In this document: positions 12,186 through 12,811 of the stretch, one piece after another
How positions within the stretch are numbered: position 1 is the first letter of the stretch
Layout of the letters: each line of letters opens with the position of its first letter
Assembly (NCBI GenBank): GCA_016293915.1
Contig: JAEDCY010000059.1
Location: forward strand, 1 to 12,811
Source of the DNA: Treponema sp.
GTDB lineage: Bacteria > Spirochaetota > Spirochaetia > Treponematales > Treponemataceae
Length of the DNA: 12,811 bases
Reading direction: 5' to 3'
Notes under the pieces: model-generated
Told to the model about the DNA's origin: nothing
What the model saw: only the letters and a program-made list of their open reading frames with translations
Database searches by the model: none
Made by a program: the position numbers and the translations under genes

Positions 12186-12296
12186 GATATACCTTACTAT
12201 AAAAAATTAAAGTTTATCTGCGGTTCTGAAGTTTTTGCATCTAACCCCAAAACTGCCTTGGATTTAAGATGAGCAGTCAAAAATCCAATAACGGGT
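12186..12296 (-). promoter_or_regulatory. Structured rplM leader with H-type pseudoknot, candidate autoregulatory element
   Basis: The leader of about 110 nt can form a perfect 8-bp stem: TTGGATTT (12288-12281) with AAATCCAA (12265-12258). Its loop carries GACTGC (12278-12273), which can pair with GCAGTT (12256-12251) starting one base after the stem. That gives an H-type pseudoknot with a second stem of six pairs, one of them G-U. Ribosomal-protein leaders often use such folds for feedback control, and L13 leader motifs are known in low-GC Gram-positives. I do not recognise this one as that family. A regulatory role is inference. Confidence 0.5.
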
Positions 12297-12303
12297 AAAG
12301 TAT

Positions 12304-12331
12304 ATTATCAGATTTCAGAGGTTTGTGTCAA
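12304..12331 (-). promoter_or_regulatory. Promoter of the rplM-rpsI operon
   Basis: On the minus strand the -35 is a consensus TTGACA (12331-12326), the spacer is 16 bp and the -10 is GATAAT (12309-12304). An alternative reading is TG-A-TAATAT two bases on. The start should be near 12296. The -35 lies only 3 bp from the stop codon of the small membrane protein gene. Confidence 0.85.
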
Positions 12332-12333
12332 TG

Positions 12334-12558
12334 CTACTGAGCGTCGTTTTTAGCAGCATCTTCTTTTTTTGCTTCTTTTTTATCTTTGATATCGGCAGCA
12401 CCAATAAAAAGACAAATCAATCCTATTAAGGCAGCGAGAACAGGAGCTCCCCCCTTAAGGAATGAGATTACTTCTGGTCCCCAGGCCAAAGGACCTGCAG
12501 GAAGAACTGCAAAAACTGTAAATGCTATAAATATTAATCCAAGAATTATTGAAATCAT
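12334..12558 (-). CDS. Small two-helix membrane protein of unknown function
   Basis: A 74-residue protein with two hydrophobic helices (about residues 1-24 and 33-54). A short loop with PAGPLAWGPE joins them. The tail is very charged and Lys/Glu/Ala-rich (KDKKEAKKEDAAKNDAQ) and should lie in the cytoplasm. I do not recognise the family. The frame extends upstream to a TTG at 12630, but the ATG at 12558 is chosen: a good promoter (TTGCAA, 17 bp, TATTCT) ends 6 nt before it, the protein then starts directly with a membrane helix, and the longer N-terminus has no ribosome site. It is directly followed by the rplM promoter. Confidence 0.65.
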   Translation of the reverse strand: MISIILGLIFIAFTVFAVLPAGPLAWGPEVISFLKGGAPVLAALIGLICLFIGAADIKDKKEAKKEDAAKNDAQ

Positions 12559-12564
12559 ATATAT

Positions 12565-12593
12565 AGAATAATCTAATTCACAAAACCTTGCAA
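12565..12593 (-). promoter_or_regulatory. Promoter of the small membrane protein gene, apparently leaderless
   Basis: On the minus strand the -35 is TTGCAA (12593-12588), the spacer is 17 bp and the -10 is TATTCT (12570-12565). Six bases (ATATAT) then lead to the ATG at 12558. There is no Shine-Dalgarno sequence. Confidence 0.55.
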
Positions 12594-12637
12594 CAAAAAA
12601 TAATATAAAAATTCTTATTGACATAATCAAATATATA

Positions 12638-12665
12638 TTGCATTTTATCGTTTAGACATTATAAA
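12638..12665 (+). promoter_or_regulatory. Probable promoter of the right-edge gene
   Basis: The -35 is TTGCAT (12638-12643), the spacer is 16 bp and the -10 is TATAAA (12660-12665). It would give a leader of about 95 nt before the GTG at 12768. It is divergent from the promoter at 12565-12593. Confidence 0.45.
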
Positions 12666-12712
12666 TTGAGAAAACGACCCAGGCTTGCTAAGTTTTTGAA
12701 TTGATGTTAAGC

Positions 12713-12741
12713 CCTGCGTTTGCAGGATGTCCGGATGGACA
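12713..12741 (+). other. Two adjacent short hairpins in the leader of the right-edge gene
   Basis: CCTGC-GTTT-GCAGG (12713-12726) is followed after one base by TGTCC-GGAT-GGACA (12728-12741). Both are perfect 5-bp stems with 4-nt loops. No T tract follows, so they are not a terminator. They might be an mRNA-stabilising or regulatory structure, or a small repeat. Confidence 0.4.
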
Positions 12742-12767
12742 ATCATAATTAGATTGAGGTTACTTGA

Positions 12768-12811
12768 GTGAAAGGAAGTCAGGTTACCATTGATCATGTA
12801 TCCAAAAGATT
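12768..12811 (+). CDS. Probable ABC transporter ATP-binding protein, N-terminal fragment
   Basis: Only 14 codons are inside the window. The GTG at 12768 begins a frame reading VKGSQVTIDHVSKR. This resembles the first beta strand of ABC ATPases (such as PotA/FbpC-type importers), where V-x-I-x-x-V-S-K-R-F is typical. An in-frame TGA directly precedes the GTG, so the start cannot lie further upstream. GAGG (12756-12759) is 8 nt before it. The gene runs off the right edge. The call rests on a short peptide, so a chance frame is possible. Confidence 0.4.
   Translation, partial: MKGSQVTIDHVSKR

Noticed and set aside
1..12811. CRISPR array, transposase, integrase or toxin-antitoxin pair
   Set aside because: No regularly spaced identical repeats, no DDE or recombinase motifs and no toxin-like small gene pair were seen on either strand.

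Overview
The window looks like a stretch of chromosome from a host-associated or gut spirochaete close to Treponema. That placement rests on the general look of the proteins and the A+T-rich intergenic DNA; no marker gene settles it. Most genes read on the minus strand. The only clear plus-strand gene is a large alpha-galactosidase, with a second plus-strand gene probably starting at the right edge.

Layout from left to right. Positions 1-165 carry what reads as an rRNA operon promoter and leader on the minus strand: TTGACG, 17 bp, TATATT, then a boxA-like element, with 16S expected just beyond the left edge. Next come a membrane protein with a C-terminal LuxR-type helix-turn-helix (280-996) and an S41-family peptidase lipoprotein (1023-2321). 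A stomatin/SPFH protein (2476-3360) follows with its NfeD partner (3457-3909), the usual pair in membrane quality control. A 212-residue membrane protein of unknown function (3963-4601) has a promoter preceded by three operator-like repeats. An RNase II/R-family ribonuclease (4845-6758) and a sugar-transport ATPase of the UgpC/MsmK/MalK type (6862-7983) come next. The ATPase is divergent from a GH36 alpha-galactosidase (8154-10361), so together they suggest uptake and cleavage of raffinose-type galactosides. recX (10458-11054) is convergent with the galactosidase. The rplM-rpsI operon (12185-11349) has a strong promoter, a structured leader and a clear terminator. A 74-residue two-helix membrane protein (12334-12558) and a probable ABC ATPase N-terminus (12768 to the edge) close the window.

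Several signals go beyond routine gene calling. Four unrelated genes have a promoter -10 hexamer exactly 6 nt before the ATG and no Shine-Dalgarno sequence, which suggests leaderless transcripts. These are the LuxR-like gene, the RNase, recX and the 74-residue protein. The unknown 212-residue gene has three 14-bp inverted sites at 21-22 bp pitch touching its -35. The rplM leader can form an H-type pseudoknot. The space between the galactosidase and recX is filled by an 89-bp three-way-junction element whose two hairpin loops are complementary. Five REP/BIME-like palindromes occupy three intergenic gaps, two of them as oppositely oriented pairs. No complete new defence or mobile system is visible, and there is no CRISPR array, transposase or tRNA.
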